Positions 9,418 through 18,874 of a DNA stretch of 64,000 nt are shown here, piece after piece. The notes beneath the pieces are model-generated. The model did not search any database, was not told the origin of the DNA, and saw only the letters and a list, made by a program, of their open reading frames with translations. Position numbers and translations under genes: made by a program. Every line of letters begins with the position of its first letter. Positions within the stretch are counted from its first letter, which is position 1. This stretch comes from Lysobacterales bacterium 66-474 (GTDB taxonomy: Bacteria > Pseudomonadota > Gammaproteobacteria > Xanthomonadales > Rhodanobacteraceae): positions 62,001 to 126,000 of the forward strand of contig MKWP01000014.1 of NCBI GenBank assembly GCA_001899805.1. Reading direction: 5' to 3'.

Positions 9418-9605
9418 AACCAGGATGAAGCGTTGCGTTCTGGCGTAAATGGATATGGGAGGTCGCAGTGCTTCGAAGGGCAAGGATGCATGTGCTGCAT
9501 GGCGCCAGCCCAATCCCCGTTATAGTTTCCCCACGATGGACGAGTTGACCGAGGTTGCCACGCGTGACGCGTGCCCGAGTACAGGCTGAAACCAGGTTCG
9601 ATGGA

Positions 9606-11900
9606 ATGAGCGAGCGCGCGCGGCGGTTGTTGCGCGAGGCCGCGGCGTTGTTGCTGTTCCCGCTCGCGGTGTACCTGTTCGCGTGCCTGGCCGGATACAG
9701 CGAGGACGATCCCGGCTGGTGGCACGCCGGCATCCCGGGCCAGCCGGTGCACAATTTCGGCGGCGCGGTCGGCGCCTACGTCGCCGACCTGCTGTTCCAC
9801 CTGTTCGGCGTGATCGCCTACGCGTTCCCGTTGCTGTTGATCGTGCTCGCGGTCGGCGTGCTGCGTGGCTGGTACCGGCGCGACGAAGGCGAAAGCAAGT
9901 GGGAACCCAGCCTGCGCCTGGTCGGATTCGTCGCATTCTTCGTGGGAGGTTGCGGGCTGGCGTGGTTGCATGCGTCCGACCCGCAATGCCGCGAAGTCGT
10001 CGCCGCCGGCGGCCTGCTGGGTTGCGGCGCGGGCGGACTGCTGCACCGCGGGTTTGGCGAGCTCGGCGCGTTGCTGCTGCTGTTGGCGGTGTTCCTGATC
10101 GCGATCACCTGGATCACCGGCCTGTCGTGGTTCCGGGTGATGGACTGGACCGGCCAGCAGGTGCTGGTCGGGGCCGATTGGCTGCGCGGGAAGTTGAGGC
10201 GTGCGCCGGAAACCCTCGCCGCGCGCGCGGCGCGCGTCGAGCGCGAGACCGCACGCAAGGAAGATGTCGAGCGGCGCGCAAAGCGCGAGCCGGTGCGCAT
10301 CGAGCCGGCGCCCGTGCCGATCGTGAAGAGCGAGCGCGCCAAACGCGAAACCCAGATCCCGCTGTTCACGGGCGCCGCGTCGGAGGGCGAATTGCCGCCG
10401 CTGTCGTTGCTGGAGGAAGCGCAACCGCAATCCGGCAAGGGCTATTCCGAGGAAACCCTGGAAGTGTTGTCGCGCCAGGTCGAGATGAAGTTGAAGGACT
10501 TCCGTATCGATGCGCACGTGGTCAGCGCGCATCCGGGTCCCGTGATCACGCGCTTCGAACTGGAGCCCGCGCCGGGCGTGCGTGGCAGCCAGATTTCCTC
10601 GCTCGACAAGGACATCGCGAGGGGCTTGTCCCTGGTCAGCGTGCGCGTGGTGGACGTGATCCCCGGCAAGAACGTGATCGGCCTGGAGGTTCCGAACGCG
10701 CATCGCGAGATCGTGTATCTGTCGGAGATTTTCGGCTCGCGCGAATACGGCGACGCGCGTTCGCCGCTGTCGCTGGCGCTGGGCAAGGACATCGGCGGGC
10801 GCCCGGTGGTGGTCGATCTTCAAAAGATGCCGCACCTGCTGGTGGCGGGCACCACCGGTTCCGGCAAGTCGGTGGCGCTGAACGCGATGGTGCTGTCGCT
10901 GCTGTTCAAGGCGCGGCCGGCCGACGTGCGCATGATCATGATCGACCCGAAGATGCTGGAGCTGTCGGTGTACGACAGGATTCCGCACTTGCTGGCGCCG
11001 GTCGTCACCGACATGAAGGAAGCCGCCAACGCGCTGCGCTGGTGCGTGGCCGAGATGGAACGCCGCTACAAGCTGATGGCCGCGGTCGGGGTGCGCAACC
11101 TCGCCGGTTTCAACAAGAAGGTGCGCGATGCGGAGGCGGCGGGCCAGCCGCTGCCGGATCCGTTGTTCAAGGCCAATCCGGAAGTGCCCGACGACAAGGC
11201 ACAGCCGCTGCAACCGCTGCCGTACATCGTGGTGATCATCGACGAATTCGCCGACATGATGATGATCGTCGGCAAGAAGGTCGAGGAACTGATCGCGCGG
11301 CTGGCGCAGAAGGCGCGCGCCGCGGGCGTGCACCTGATCCTGGCGACGCAACGTCCGTCGGTCGATGTCATCACCGGCCTGATCAAGGCCAACATCCCGA
11401 CCCGCATCGCATTCCAGGTTTCCTCGAAAATCGACTCGCGCACCATCCTCGACCAGTCTGGCGCCGAGACCCTGCTCGGCAATGGCGACATGCTGTACCT
11501 GCCGCCCGGCACCGCGACACCGGAACGCGTGCACGGCGCGTTCGTCGGCGACGACGACGTGCACAAGGTGGTCGATTGGCTGCGTACGCAGGGCGAGCCG
11601 CGCTACATCGACGGCGTGCTGGAAGAAGTGCAGGCGTTGGGCGACGGCAAGGTCATCAACGAATCCGGGCTGCCCGAGGACGCCGGCGAAGGCGAGGGCG
11701 GCATGGACGAGCTGTACGACAAGGCCGTGCACATCGTCACTTCGTCGCGGCGCGCGTCCATTTCGGGCGTGCAGCGGCATTTGCGAATTGGCTACAACCG
11801 TGCGGCGCGCCTGATCGAGATGATGGAGCAGCAGGGCGTGGTGACGCCGCCGCAGCACAATGGCAATCGTGAGGTCATCGCTCCGCCACCGGTGGAATGA
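9606..11900 (+). CDS. ftsK: DNA translocase FtsK
   Basis: 764 residues from the ATG at 9606. A GTG at 9564 with GAGG 9 nt upstream would add 14 residues and is a real alternative. Four to five membrane segments fill roughly residues 10-175, followed by a short charged linker rather than the long E. coli one. The motor has Walker [15 protein letters not shown], Walker [14 protein letters not shown] and [20 protein letters not shown]. The C-terminal gamma winged helix ([22 protein letters not shown]) reads KOPS and activates XerCD. FtsK pumps chromosome ends at the septum and resolves dimers at dif. lolA follows 75 bp downstream. Confidence 0.97.
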   Translation: MSERARRLLREAAALLLFPLAVYLFACLAGYSEDDPGWWHAGIPGQPVHNFGGAVGAYVADLLFHLFGVIAYAFPLLLIVLAVGVLRGWYRRDEGESKWEPSLRLVGFVAFFVGGCGLAWLHASDPQCREVVAAGGLLGCGAGGLLHRGFGELGALLLLLAVFLIAITWITGLSWFRVMDWTGQQVLVGADWLRGKLRRAPETLAARAARVERETARKEDVERRAKREPVRIEPAPVPIVKSERAKRETQIPLFTGAASEGELPPLSLLEEAQPQSGKGYSEETLEVLSRQVEMKLKDFRIDAHVVSAHPGPVITRFELEPAPGVRGSQISSLDKDIARGLSLVSVRVVDVIPGKNVIGLEVPNAHREIVYLSEIFGSREYGDARSPLSLALGKDIGGRPVVVDLQKMPHLLVAGTTGSGKSVALNAMVLSLLFKARPADVRMIMIDPKMLELSVYDRIPHLLAPVVTDMKEAANALRWCVAEMERRYKLMAAVGVRNLAGFNKKVRDAEAAGQPLPDPLFKANPEVPDDKAQPLQPLPYIVVIIDEFADMMMIVGKKVEELIARLAQKARAAGVHLILATQRPSVDVITGLIKANIPTRIAFQVSSKIDSRTILDQSGAETLLGNGDMLYLPPGTATPERVHGAFVGDDDVHKVVDWLRTQGEPRYIDGVLEEVQALGDGKVINESGLPEDAGEGEGGMDELYDKAVHIVTSSRRASISGVQRHLRIGYNRAARLIEMMEQQGVVTPPQHNGNREVIAPPPVE

Positions 11901-11975
11901 GCCTGCCGATAACGCTCCATTCACGCACGCCGCGCACAATGCGCGTGGAATTTCGGCTAGTGGAAGGAAAGGGCG

Positions 11976-12629
11976 ATGCGCAAATTGATGCTGTGGATCG
12001 GGCTTTCGATGCTGGCGGCCACGGCCTTCGCGGCCACCGGCGCGCGCGCGCGCCTCGATGCGTTCGCCAACGGCCTGCACGCCCTGCGCGGGGACTTCAC
12101 CCAGACCGTCTACGATGCGCACGGCAACATCACCGGCGCCAGCCATGGTCGGTTTGCGCTGGAAGCGCCGAGGTTATTCCGCTGGGAAGTGACCGACCCC
12201 TACCAGCAGTTGATCGTGGCGGACGGCAAGAAGGTGTGGGTGTACGAACCCGACCTGCAACAGGTCACGGTGCGCGACCAGGGCGCGACCGAGGCGCACA
12301 GCCCGCTGACCGTGCTCACCGATCTCTCGCAGCTCGACAATGAATTCAGGGCGAGTGACTCCGGGACGCGCGACGGGCTTGAATGGCTGCGGCTGGAATC
12401 GCGCGCCAAGGATCCGCAGTTCGAGTACGCCGAGATCGGGTTCGATGCCAAGGGTCCGCGCCGGATGGTGTTCAAGGACACGCTCGGCAACCGCACCGAG
12501 ATCGCGTTCTCCGGCTGGCAGCGCAATCCTTCGCTGGCGGCGGACACCTTCACCTTCGTGCCGCCGAAAGGTGCCGACGTGGTGGGCGATACGGCGCCGG
12601 CTTCGAACGGAACCGGCGCCCACGAATGA
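11976..12629 (+). CDS. lolA: Outer-membrane lipoprotein carrier protein LolA
   Basis: 217 residues. A signal peptide covers about residues 1-19 (MRKLMLWIGLSMLAATAFA). The mature part opens with RLDAFANGLHALRGDFTQTV and contains GRFALEAPRLFRWEVTDPY, the classic LolA half-barrel start, and NPSLAADTFTFVPPKGADVV at the C-terminal strand. LolA receives lipoproteins from LolCDE and carries them across the periplasm to LolB. The ftsK-lolA-rarA order is conserved across gammaproteobacteria. AAGGA precedes the ATG at a workable distance. Confidence 0.95.
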   Translation: MRKLMLWIGLSMLAATAFAATGARARLDAFANGLHALRGDFTQTVYDAHGNITGASHGRFALEAPRLFRWEVTDPYQQLIVADGKKVWVYEPDLQQVTVRDQGATEAHSPLTVLTDLSQLDNEFRASDSGTRDGLEWLRLESRAKDPQFEYAEIGFDAKGPRRMVFKDTLGNRTEIAFSGWQRNPSLAADTFTFVPPKGADVVGDTAPASNGTGAHE

Positions 12630-12678
12630 CGCGCCGGCGCGCGGTTCACGTTGTGGCGGGATCGTTTAGGATGATCCG

Positions 12679-14019
12679 ATGCCACGCCGCACGCCTCCCC
12701 TCGAGCCGTCGACCCTGTTCCCGGAATCCGATGCGCTGAAACCGCTCGCGGAGCGGATGCGGCCGCGCACGCTGGATGAAATCGTCGGACAGGATCGCCT
12801 GCTCGGAAAGGGCAGCGCGCTGAGGCGTGCGCTGGAAGCGGGCAGCGTGCATTCGATGGTGCTGTGGGGTCCGCCCGGCTGCGGCAAGACCACGCTGGCG
12901 CTGCTGGTGGCGCAGTATGCCGACGCGCATTTTGCGGCGATCTCCGCGGTGCTCTCCGGCCTGGCCGAAGTGCGCAAGGCGCTGGCCGAAGCGGAAGGTT
13001 TGTTCGCGCAGGGCCGGCGCAGCGTGCTGTTCGTGGACGAGGTTCACCGCTTCAACAAGGCCCAGCAGGATGCGTTCCTGCCGCACATCGAACGCGGCGT
13101 GATCGTGTTCGTGGGCGCGACCACCGAGAACCCCTCGTTCGAACTGAACTCGGCGCTGTTGTCGCGTTGCCGCGTGCACGTGATGGACGCGGTGGGCGAG
13201 GACGCCATCGTTGTGGCATTGAAGCGCGCATTGGCCGATGACGAACGTGGCCTCGGCAAGTTGTCGTTGCGGGTCGACGACGAGGCCTTGTCGTTGATGG
13301 CGAAAGCCGCCGATGGAGACGTGCGGCGTGCGTTGACCTTCCTCGAGATTGCGGCGGAACTCGCGATCGACGGCCACATCGGCGAAGACACCTTGCAACA
13401 GGTGCTGGCCGACCGCACGCGCCGTTTCGACAAGGGCGGCGAGCAGTTCTACGACCAGATTTCGGCGCTGCACAAGTCGGTGCGTTCGTCCGATCCCGAC
13501 GCCGCGTTGTACTGGCTGGTGCGGATGCTGGATGGCGGCTGCGAGCCGCAGTACCTCGCGCGGCGGATGCTCAGGATGGCGGTCGAGGACATCGGACTTG
13601 CCGATCCGCGCGCCTGGCAACTCGCGTTGCACGGATGGGACACTTTCGAACGGTTGGGCTCGCCGGAAGGCGAACTGGCGCTGGCCGAAGTCGCGTTGTA
13701 TCTCGCGGTTGCACCCAAGAGCAACGCTGCCTACACCGCGTATGGCGCGGCGCGCGCGAACGTGCGCGAGTCGGGCACGCTGGAGGTGCCGATGCACCTG
13801 CGCAACGCGCCGACCAAACTGATGAAGGGTCTTGGCTACGGCAAGGGTTATCAGTACGACCACGATGTCGAGGGCGGCGTCGCGCTGGACCAGCAATGCC
13901 TGCCGGATGCGCTCATCGGCACCGAGTTCTACGCGCCGACCGCGAACGGCGTCGAGGCGAAGATCAGGGACAAGCTCGATGCGCTGCGGGCTGCGCGAGC
14001 GAAAGCCCGTCCGCGCTGA
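12679..14019 (+). CDS. rarA: Replication-associated recombination protein A (MgsA/RarA)
   Basis: 446 residues, the expected size. Diagnostic segments are PLAERMRPRTLDEIVGQDRL, Walker A GPPGCGKTTLALL (about residues 64-76), Walker B SVLFVDEVHRFNKAQQDA, sensor ATTENPSFELNSALLSRCRV, and the C-terminal tetramerisation part with LMKGLGYGKGYQYDHD. RarA is an AAA+ ATPase at stalled forks, related to clamp-loader subunits and WRNIP1. It begins 49 bp after the lolA stop, in the same direction as ftsK and lolA. In related genomes serS is close by, but here about 12.8 kb of other genes intervene. Confidence 0.96.
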   Translation: MPRRTPPLEPSTLFPESDALKPLAERMRPRTLDEIVGQDRLLGKGSALRRALEAGSVHSMVLWGPPGCGKTTLALLVAQYADAHFAAISAVLSGLAEVRKALAEAEGLFAQGRRSVLFVDEVHRFNKAQQDAFLPHIERGVIVFVGATTENPSFELNSALLSRCRVHVMDAVGEDAIVVALKRALADDERGLGKLSLRVDDEALSLMAKAADGDVRRALTFLEIAAELAIDGHIGEDTLQQVLADRTRRFDKGGEQFYDQISALHKSVRSSDPDAALYWLVRMLDGGCEPQYLARRMLRMAVEDIGLADPRAWQLALHGWDTFERLGSPEGELALAEVALYLAVAPKSNAAYTAYGAARANVRESGTLEVPMHLRNAPTKLMKGLGYGKGYQYDHDVEGGVALDQQCLPDALIGTEFYAPTANGVEAKIRDKLDALRAARAKARPR

Positions 14020-14070
14020 ACGCCGCGTCCTGCAAGGCCGATGAGAAAGCCGGGCGGCTCGAAGGATTGG

Positions 14071-14910
14071 TCAGCACTTCGAACACGGCGAGAAATCGGG
14101 GGATTCACGCCCGGATTCGTGTTTCCGGCGCGCCTCGATGTGCTTGGCCAGCCGCAAATACCTGAAGAATGCGTAACTCATCGCGCTGGCATGTCCGTAG
14201 GCTCCGCGCAGGAAGTATCGGCGCATGACGTAGGCCTTGAAAAAAGCGGCCGGGAATTCGAGGAACAGGCGCCAGGCGGGCCGTGCGACATGCCTGCGTT
14301 GCATGTCTTCGACCAGCGCGTCGGTGTAGTTGTTGAACTTGGCTATCTGCGCGCTCAGGTTCACCGCGGAACGGTGATGGATTTTCCCCTTCAATCTTTT
14401 GACCTTGAATCCACGGTTTACCTGCACGGTGTCGTGGACCGTTGACGGGCGGTAGCTGCCGGCATTCCTGTGGTACAGGCGGACGTACCTGTGCGCATAC
14501 GCAAACAGGCGCGGCGCGCTTTCGCCCGGCATGACATCGCAAATGCGCACGAGGTAGGCGCCGGGCAGTAGTGGTTTGTCTCCATCGAACATTCCCGATA
14601 TTTCGGATTCGAGTTCCGGCGTCACCACCTCGTCCGCGTCCAGGTTGAACAGCCATTCGTGCTTGCACTGGCTTTCGGCGTATCTTTTTTGATGGCCATA
14701 GCCGTGCCAATCCCGGTGGATCACGCGGGCACCGTGTTTCCGGGCAACCATCGGGGTTCCATCCGTGGAGCCGGAATCGATCACGACGATGTCGTCCGCG
14801 AGATCCTTGACCGCATCGATGGTCTTGCCGATCCGGTGCGCCTCGTTGAAGGCGATGATGAAAATCGACAGGGGTATTCGCACGATCGCCTGGCCTGTCG
14901 GTTCACTCAT
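14071..14910 (-). CDS. Family 2 glycosyltransferase, WaaE/KdtX-like
   Basis: 279 residues from an ATG that overlaps the DUF3224 stop (ATGAGTGA), so translation is coupled. GT-A motifs are LSIFIIAFNEAHRIGKTIDA, DDIVVIDSGSTDGT, the metal-binding FNLDADEVV, and a C-terminal amphipathic part (FFKAYVMRRYFLRGAYG). The closest style is WaaE/KdtX lipopolysaccharide-core glycosyltransferases. The likely job is sugar addition to LPS or another surface glycan at the inner membrane. Its place at the end of a ubiX-ubiD-DUF3224 operon is odd for an LPS gene and may be coincidental. Donor and acceptor are not readable. Confidence 0.85.
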   Translation of the reverse strand: MSEPTGQAIVRIPLSIFIIAFNEAHRIGKTIDAVKDLADDIVVIDSGSTDGTPMVARKHGARVIHRDWHGYGHQKRYAESQCKHEWLFNLDADEVVTPELESEISGMFDGDKPLLPGAYLVRICDVMPGESAPRLFAYAHRYVRLYHRNAGSYRPSTVHDTVQVNRGFKVKRLKGKIHHRSAVNLSAQIAKFNNYTDALVEDMQRRHVARPAWRLFLEFPAAFFKAYVMRRYFLRGAYGHASAMSYAFFRYLRLAKHIEARRKHESGRESPDFSPCSKC

Positions 14911-15310
14911 GCCAGTAGTCGAGGTGGACCGTGCCGCCTTCGCCAAGCTTTGAACGCAGATTGCCCGTGCCACGCAATCCCGCGAGTTCGTCCGTGCCGG
15001 AGCCGGGGATCACACGCCATTCGGCGGACACCTCGTTGCCCGAAAGGCTGCCGGTGCTTTCGATCAGGAAGGTGCCGCGACGGCCTCCCAGTGTGCCGAC
15101 GACACGTTCGATGCCGACGAAACTCGCCGAACCGTCGGCGTGGGTCGCTTGCAGGAACTCGGTGATGCCGCATGCCTCGATGTCGCCGCTGAACAGCTCG
15201 CCCAGGTGGATCCTGCTCAGGGCCGGCCCTTCGGCGGGTCCGTCGTAGACGACCTGTTGATAGACGCGGACGGTGGTCGTGGCGTCGGCTCGGGTAGTCG
15301 GGCTGCTCAT
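14903..15310 (-). CDS. DUF3224 domain protein
   Basis: 135 residues. The sequence shows the small beta-barrel pattern of DUF3224 (allene-oxide-cyclase-like barrel): VYDGPAEGPALSRIHLGELF, ITEFLQATHADGSASFVGIE, RRGTFLIESTGSLSGNEV and the C-terminal GLRGTGNLRSKLGEGG. No catalytic residues are known for the family. It begins 3 bp after the ubiD stop and overlaps the glycosyltransferase start by 8 bp, so it is firmly in the operon. A link to aromatic-acid metabolism is only suggested by that position. Confidence 0.85.
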   Translation of the reverse strand: MSSPTTRADATTTVRVYQQVVYDGPAEGPALSRIHLGELFSGDIEACGITEFLQATHADGSASFVGIERVVGTLGGRRGTFLIESTGSLSGNEVSAEWRVIPGSGTDELAGLRGTGNLRSKLGEGGTVHLDYWHE

Positions 15311-15313
15311 GAA

Positions 15314-16813
15314 TCAAGTTCCCTGGATTGAATAGCCGTAGGTCGACCAATTGGCCAGGACTTTTTCCTGGATGTCCGTGGGCCACGAGTGCGCGAAATC
15401 CGACGGCACCGGGCGCTCGCCGGCTGCGAAGCGGTCGGCGATCAGGCAGTTGTAGACGACCTTCGTCGCGTGGTAACTGAGTTGCTCGTGGCTGTCGAGA
15501 TAGACCGGCAGGATGTTCTGCGGCTCGTTGGCGAAGTGCACCTCGCCGTGCTCCGGATGCGCGCGGCTGGCGAAGGCCCAGATCACCTGGCGCGGATCGG
15601 CGATGTCGATGTCGTCCTCGATCAGCAGCAGCTTCGGGATGCCAAAGGCGAGCTTGCCGGCGCCGAACACGGCTTCGCCGACCCGCTGCGCAAGATCCTG
15701 CGACGACAGTCCGGTGCGCTCGTGCCAGTCGGGCTTCACGGCGACGACCCACCAGTGGTTGGCGGATTCGAGCACGCCCCAGCAAGCCGCGACCGGCAGG
15801 TTCGCCTGCCGCAACACGTGGGTCATCTCCGCCGCGTGCGGCATGCCCCAGCCGGTGTGGTCTTCCTCGACCGGCGCGCCAGCGACCGCGACGGGCAGGA
15901 TCGCGTTGTCGCGGTAGGTCACGGCGCTCACGTGCAGCACCGGCCGCGGCAACCCGCTGCGTCGGTCGAGGTAGCCGGGGTATTCACCCATCGGACCTTC
16001 TTCGTAATTGTCGGTGTGCGAGACATGGCCTTCGATGACGATCTCGGCAGTGGCTGGCACCAGCAGGTCGACGGTTTCGGCGCGCACGACGTCGAGCGGT
16101 TCGCCGAAATACGCGCCGAGGTAGTGTGATTCGTCCGCACCTTCCGGCAGCGGCATGCCGCCGACATACGGCAGTGCAGGTTCGACGCCGAGCGCGACGG
16201 CGATCGGCATGGGCTCGCCGCGTTTTTCCCACTGCGCCTTGATGATGCCGAGGTGCTGCGGCGGCGGAATGAGGCAGGCGAGGCGGTTGCGATCGACCAG
16301 CATCATGCGGTTGATCGACCAGTTGGTCCACGCGCCGTCTGGTGTCCTGGCGATGTTGAGTCCGTAGGTCTGGATGTAACGCCCGCCGTCGCCGTCGTGG
16401 ACCAATGGAGTGGGGAAACGCAGCAGGTCGATGTCATCACCGCGCATGATGTTCTGTTTGCACGGGCCGGTCGGCAGCACGCGCGGTGGGATCGGCGCGC
16501 GTGTGCGGGCGTCGGCCAGTGAGGTGACGATGTCCGCGCCCTTCGCGTTCGCCGGCAGGCCGAGCGCGAGTGCGATGCGTGCGTAGGTCATGTTCGGGAT
16601 GGCCGATAGCCCGCCCGGTGCGGCGAGTACGCGGAAGCCGTCCTGGTCGCCGGTGATGTGGGTGAACAGCGGGGCGGGGGCGCGCAACTCGTAGGAGCGG
16701 CGCGCGATCGCGCCCAGTTCGAGGTTCCAGTCGACTTGTTTGTCGATGGACTGTATGTCGCCAACCTTCTCGAGTTCGGCGATGAATTCGCGCAAGCTGC
16801 GCAGGTGTTTCAT
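15314..16813 (-). CDS. UbiD-family prFMN-dependent aromatic acid decarboxylase
   Basis: 499 residues with a well-placed GGAGG 5 nt before the ATG. Family blocks are MKHLRSLREFIAELEKVGDI, GPCKQNIMRGDDIDLLRFPT, NWSINRMMLVDRN (contains the conserved Arg) and EEGPMGEYPGYL (catalytic Glu pair). The sequence is nearer to LpdC/Fdc-like decarboxylases of phenolic acids than to canonical UbiD of ubiquinone synthesis, judging from YGLNIARTPDGAWTNWS and the HTGWGMPHAAEM region. It would remove CO2 from an aromatic or alpha,beta-unsaturated acid. ubiX upstream supplies the prenylated-FMN cofactor. The substrate is unknown. Confidence 0.88.
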   Translation of the reverse strand: MKHLRSLREFIAELEKVGDIQSIDKQVDWNLELGAIARRSYELRAPAPLFTHITGDQDGFRVLAAPGGLSAIPNMTYARIALALGLPANAKGADIVTSLADARTRAPIPPRVLPTGPCKQNIMRGDDIDLLRFPTPLVHDGDGGRYIQTYGLNIARTPDGAWTNWSINRMMLVDRNRLACLIPPPQHLGIIKAQWEKRGEPMPIAVALGVEPALPYVGGMPLPEGADESHYLGAYFGEPLDVVRAETVDLLVPATAEIVIEGHVSHTDNYEEGPMGEYPGYLDRRSGLPRPVLHVSAVTYRDNAILPVAVAGAPVEEDHTGWGMPHAAEMTHVLRQANLPVAACWGVLESANHWWVVAVKPDWHERTGLSSQDLAQRVGEAVFGAGKLAFGIPKLLLIEDDIDIADPRQVIWAFASRAHPEHGEVHFANEPQNILPVYLDSHEQLSYHATKVVYNCLIADRFAAGERPVPSDFAHSWPTDIQEKVLANWSTYGYSIQGT

Positions 16814-16907
16814 GAAACCTCCGGTGGTGGGTTCGTGGATGGGACGCATGGCAAGCGTCGCTTGCACGCGCGGTTGTCGGTTCAGCGTCGATCTCAACGC
16901 GTGACCG

Positions 16908-17501
16908 TCAGGCTTCCGCGAGGACGGGGTCGCCCTGCCAACGCGCAAGCTCGGTAACCTTGATGCCAAGGAAATCGAGTGCGCGTGCTGCGGTGTGGGT
17001 GACGATGTCGTCCACGCTTTGCGGGCGCAGGTAGAAAGCCGGCAGCGGCGGCATCACCACGCCGCCCATTTCGGTGACCATCGTCATCGCGCGCAGGTGC
17101 GCCAGGGTCAGCGGGGTTTCCCGCATCAGCAGGACCAGTCGGCGGCGTTCCTTGAGGGTGACGTCGGCGGCGCGGGTCAGCAGGTTGTCGCCGGTGCCGT
17201 AGGCAATCGCGGACAACGTGTGCGCCGAGCAGGGGGCGACCAGCATGGCGTCGATCTCGAACGACCCCGAGGCGATCGCGGCGCCGATGTTGTCGATGGC
17301 GTGGGTGAAATCGGCGAGCGCGCGCAATTGCCTGGCCGTCAAGTCGGTTTCATAGGCGCGCGTGCGATCGGCGGGGCGGGTCACGACGAGATGCGTTTCC
17401 GCGCCCGCCGTGCGCGCCAGTTCCAGCGCGCGCACACCCAGTGCGATGCCGGTGGCGCCGGAAATCCCGACGACCAGGCGGAATCGACGCGCCGTGGTCA
17501 T
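16908..17501 (-). CDS. ubiX: Flavin prenyltransferase UbiX
   Basis: 197 residues. The N-terminal FMN-binding [18 protein letters not shown], the [20 protein letters not shown] block and the [20 protein letters not shown] helix are diagnostic. UbiX attaches dimethylallyl to FMN to make prFMN, the cofactor of UbiD enzymes. It lies 94 bp upstream of the UbiD-type gene in the same orientation, so the pair forms a self-contained decarboxylase module. The ATG at 17501 is preferred; an ATG three codons earlier (17510) is possible, and neither has a strong ribosome-binding site. Confidence 0.95.
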   Translation of the reverse strand: MTTARRFRLVVGISGATGIALGVRALELARTAGAETHLVVTRPADRTRAYETDLTARQLRALADFTHAIDNIGAAIASGSFEIDAMLVAPCSAHTLSAIAYGTGDNLLTRAADVTLKERRRLVLLMRETPLTLAHLRAMTMVTEMGGVVMPPLPAFYLRPQSVDDIVTHTAARALDFLGIKVTELARWQGDPVLAEA

Positions 17502-17651
17502 CGGCGGCATCCGGAAGATGGTTGCGTGTGGATGAAGCAATCCGATGGAGTGCGGGAAAAGGCTGCCGGCAACGGGTTCCATTCGTCCCGCATGGTGTTG
17601 TCCTGGTTGGGGTTCGGGGGCTGCGAGGAAGATGGCCGCGGCGCGCGTGGT

Positions 17652-18188
17652 TCAACGCTGGGAGCGATTCCACGCATCGAGGTTGGCTGCGAGGCGCCGT
17701 AACGCGCCGGCGACCTGGCGCCGCTGCGCCATGCCGATTCCCTCGAACACCGCCGTCTCGCCGCTGGCAATGCCCGGGACCAGGCGCGTGACCAGCTTGC
17801 GTCCCTTGGCGGTGATGCACAGCGAGATGCGGCGGCGATCGTCCGCGTCCGCGGTGCGTGTCGCCAGCCCACGCTTCACCAGCGCATCGGCCACGCGTGT
17901 CATGTTGGCGCGCCCGAGGTGGTCGACATCACTCAGTTCGCTGGGCGCCGCGCAGCCATCGCTGCCCAGCAACAGCAGCAAGGTTCGAAATTCGGTCTTG
18001 CCGATCCCGGCATGCTTCCGGACCTCGCGGCCGAACGCCGCTTCCAACGCCGGGGCGACCATCTGCAGCATCCGCAGCAGGACCACGTCATCGACCGGAA
18101 GGCCATCGATGCCGGAGGCCGCGGAGCGGAAGGCGGACTCCATGGCTTCGATGGATTCGCACAGCGAACGTTGCGCTATTTGGCTCAT
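17652..18188 (-). CDS. MarR-family transcriptional regulator
   Basis: 178 residues. The winged helix is clear: KTEFRTLLLLLGSDGCAAPS, the recognition region NMTRVADALVKRGLATRTAD, and the wing DDRRRISLCITAKGRKLV. MarR proteins are dimeric repressors of drug, organic-acid or phenolic stress genes, released by small ligands. It starts 3 bp after the stop of the GNAT gene, so both share one promoter. A perfect palindrome in that promoter (18806-18829) is a strong candidate for its operator. The ubiX-ubiD operon begins 150 bp downstream, so phenolic acids are a plausible but unproven inducer. Confidence 0.93.
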   Translation of the reverse strand: MSQIAQRSLCESIEAMESAFRSAASGIDGLPVDDVVLLRMLQMVAPALEAAFGREVRKHAGIGKTEFRTLLLLLGSDGCAAPSELSDVDHLGRANMTRVADALVKRGLATRTADADDRRRISLCITAKGRKLVTRLVPGIASGETAVFEGIGMAQRRQVAGALRRLAANLDAWNRSQR

Positions 18189-18191
18189 GGG

Positions 18192-18800
18192 CTAACGCCG
18201 GTGTTGATCGTGTCGGCGGGAAGGGCGGGGCTTGCGGAGCTGGCGTCCGTCTCCAACGACTGGTTGGGCGGCATCTTCTTGACCGTATGTGTCCATCCAT
18301 GCGCTGTCGGCCAGGACGACGGATGTTTCGACCTGGCGCTGCGGAATCGACCAATACTTGCCAAGGAGTCGATTCTTCTCGGCCGGGGACACCATCTTGA
18401 AACCGTGCTTTTCATAGAACCCTATGGCCCAGGATGCAGCGGCCCACGTGCCTATCAACATCGGCTTGTTCGACAAAGACCGGACGTGGTGAAGGAGCCT
18501 CGCTCCGATGCCTTGGCCTTGCAACGTGGTGATCGTGTAGGCGTGACGGACCAGGGAAACGTCGTTCTTGTCTTGCATGCCCATGACACCCAACAAACTC
18601 TCGCCGTCGAACATCGCCCAGAAATCCACTCCGCAAGCCATCTCCTGGCGCAATTCATCCCGGCGCATATAGGGTTCGCGCCAACGGTCTGCGGGTATCA
18701 CGCCTCGATAGGCCCCGGCGGCGTCGTTGATGACGGCCAGGATGGACTCGAAGTCACGCTCTTTGGTCTTGCGGATATCTGCATTCATCTCCCGCACCAT
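18192..18800 (-). CDS. GNAT-family N-acetyltransferase
   Basis: 202 residues. The acetyl-CoA pyrophosphate loop appears as TITTLQGQGIGARLLHHVRS (about residues 91-110), preceded by MQDKNDVSLVRHAY and followed by ASWAIGFYEKHGFKMVSP, all typical of GNAT enzymes. The C-terminal 50 residues are poorly conserved and polar. A start at 18788 (MNADIRKT) is also possible because GGAG abuts it. Its substrate is unknown; antibiotic or metabolite acetylation would fit a MarR-controlled operon. It is the first gene of the GNAT-marR operon and is divergent from the NAD(P)-binding reductase. Confidence 0.86.
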   Translation of the reverse strand: MVREMNADIRKTKERDFESILAVINDAAGAYRGVIPADRWREPYMRRDELRQEMACGVDFWAMFDGESLLGVMGMQDKNDVSLVRHAYTITTLQGQGIGARLLHHVRSLSNKPMLIGTWAAASWAIGFYEKHGFKMVSPAEKNRLLGKYWSIPQRQVETSVVLADSAWMDTYGQEDAAQPVVGDGRQLRKPRPSRRHDQHRR

Positions 18801-18805
18801 CCAAA

Positions 18806-18829
18806 ATATAGTTTGTTGATGAACTATAT
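18806..18829. promoter_or_regulatory. Putative MarR operator: 8-bp palindrome with 8-nt spacer
   Basis: ATATAGTT at 18806-18813 and its perfect reverse complement AACTATAT at 18822-18829 flank TGTTGATG. The site lies in the 74-bp gap between the divergent GNAT-marR operon and the reductase gene, in an AT-rich patch within GC-rich DNA. MarR-family operators commonly are AT-rich palindromes of this size overlapping the promoter. The inferred role is dual repression of both transcripts. Confidence 0.7.
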
Positions 18830-18874
18830 GCTAGCATACCATTTTGCCCACAATCAACGGATGGAGTCGAATCG

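Larger units (their letters stand above)
8792..9563. other. Gene-free intergenic region between ald and ftsK, dense in perfect hairpins
   Basis: No open frame here has a plausible start, codon use or recognisable protein motif. From 8813 to 9417 the stretch is dominated by consecutive perfect inverted repeats, listed in separate entries and in the findings. The remainder (9418-9563) precedes ftsK and shows no clear promoter to me. The region may be a composite of Xanthomonadales-type intergenic repeats or one larger structured element. Confidence 0.7.

Noticed and set aside
8792-9525. Several open frames in the hairpin island
   Set aside because: They are low-complexity and overlap perfect inverted repeats on both strands; none has a start with ribosome-binding site or a known domain.
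9348-12146. Very long minus-strand open frame opposite ftsK
   Set aside because: It is a composition artefact of GC-rich antisense DNA. It has no recognisable domain, is rich in His/Arg/Gln, and ftsK on the plus strand is beyond doubt.
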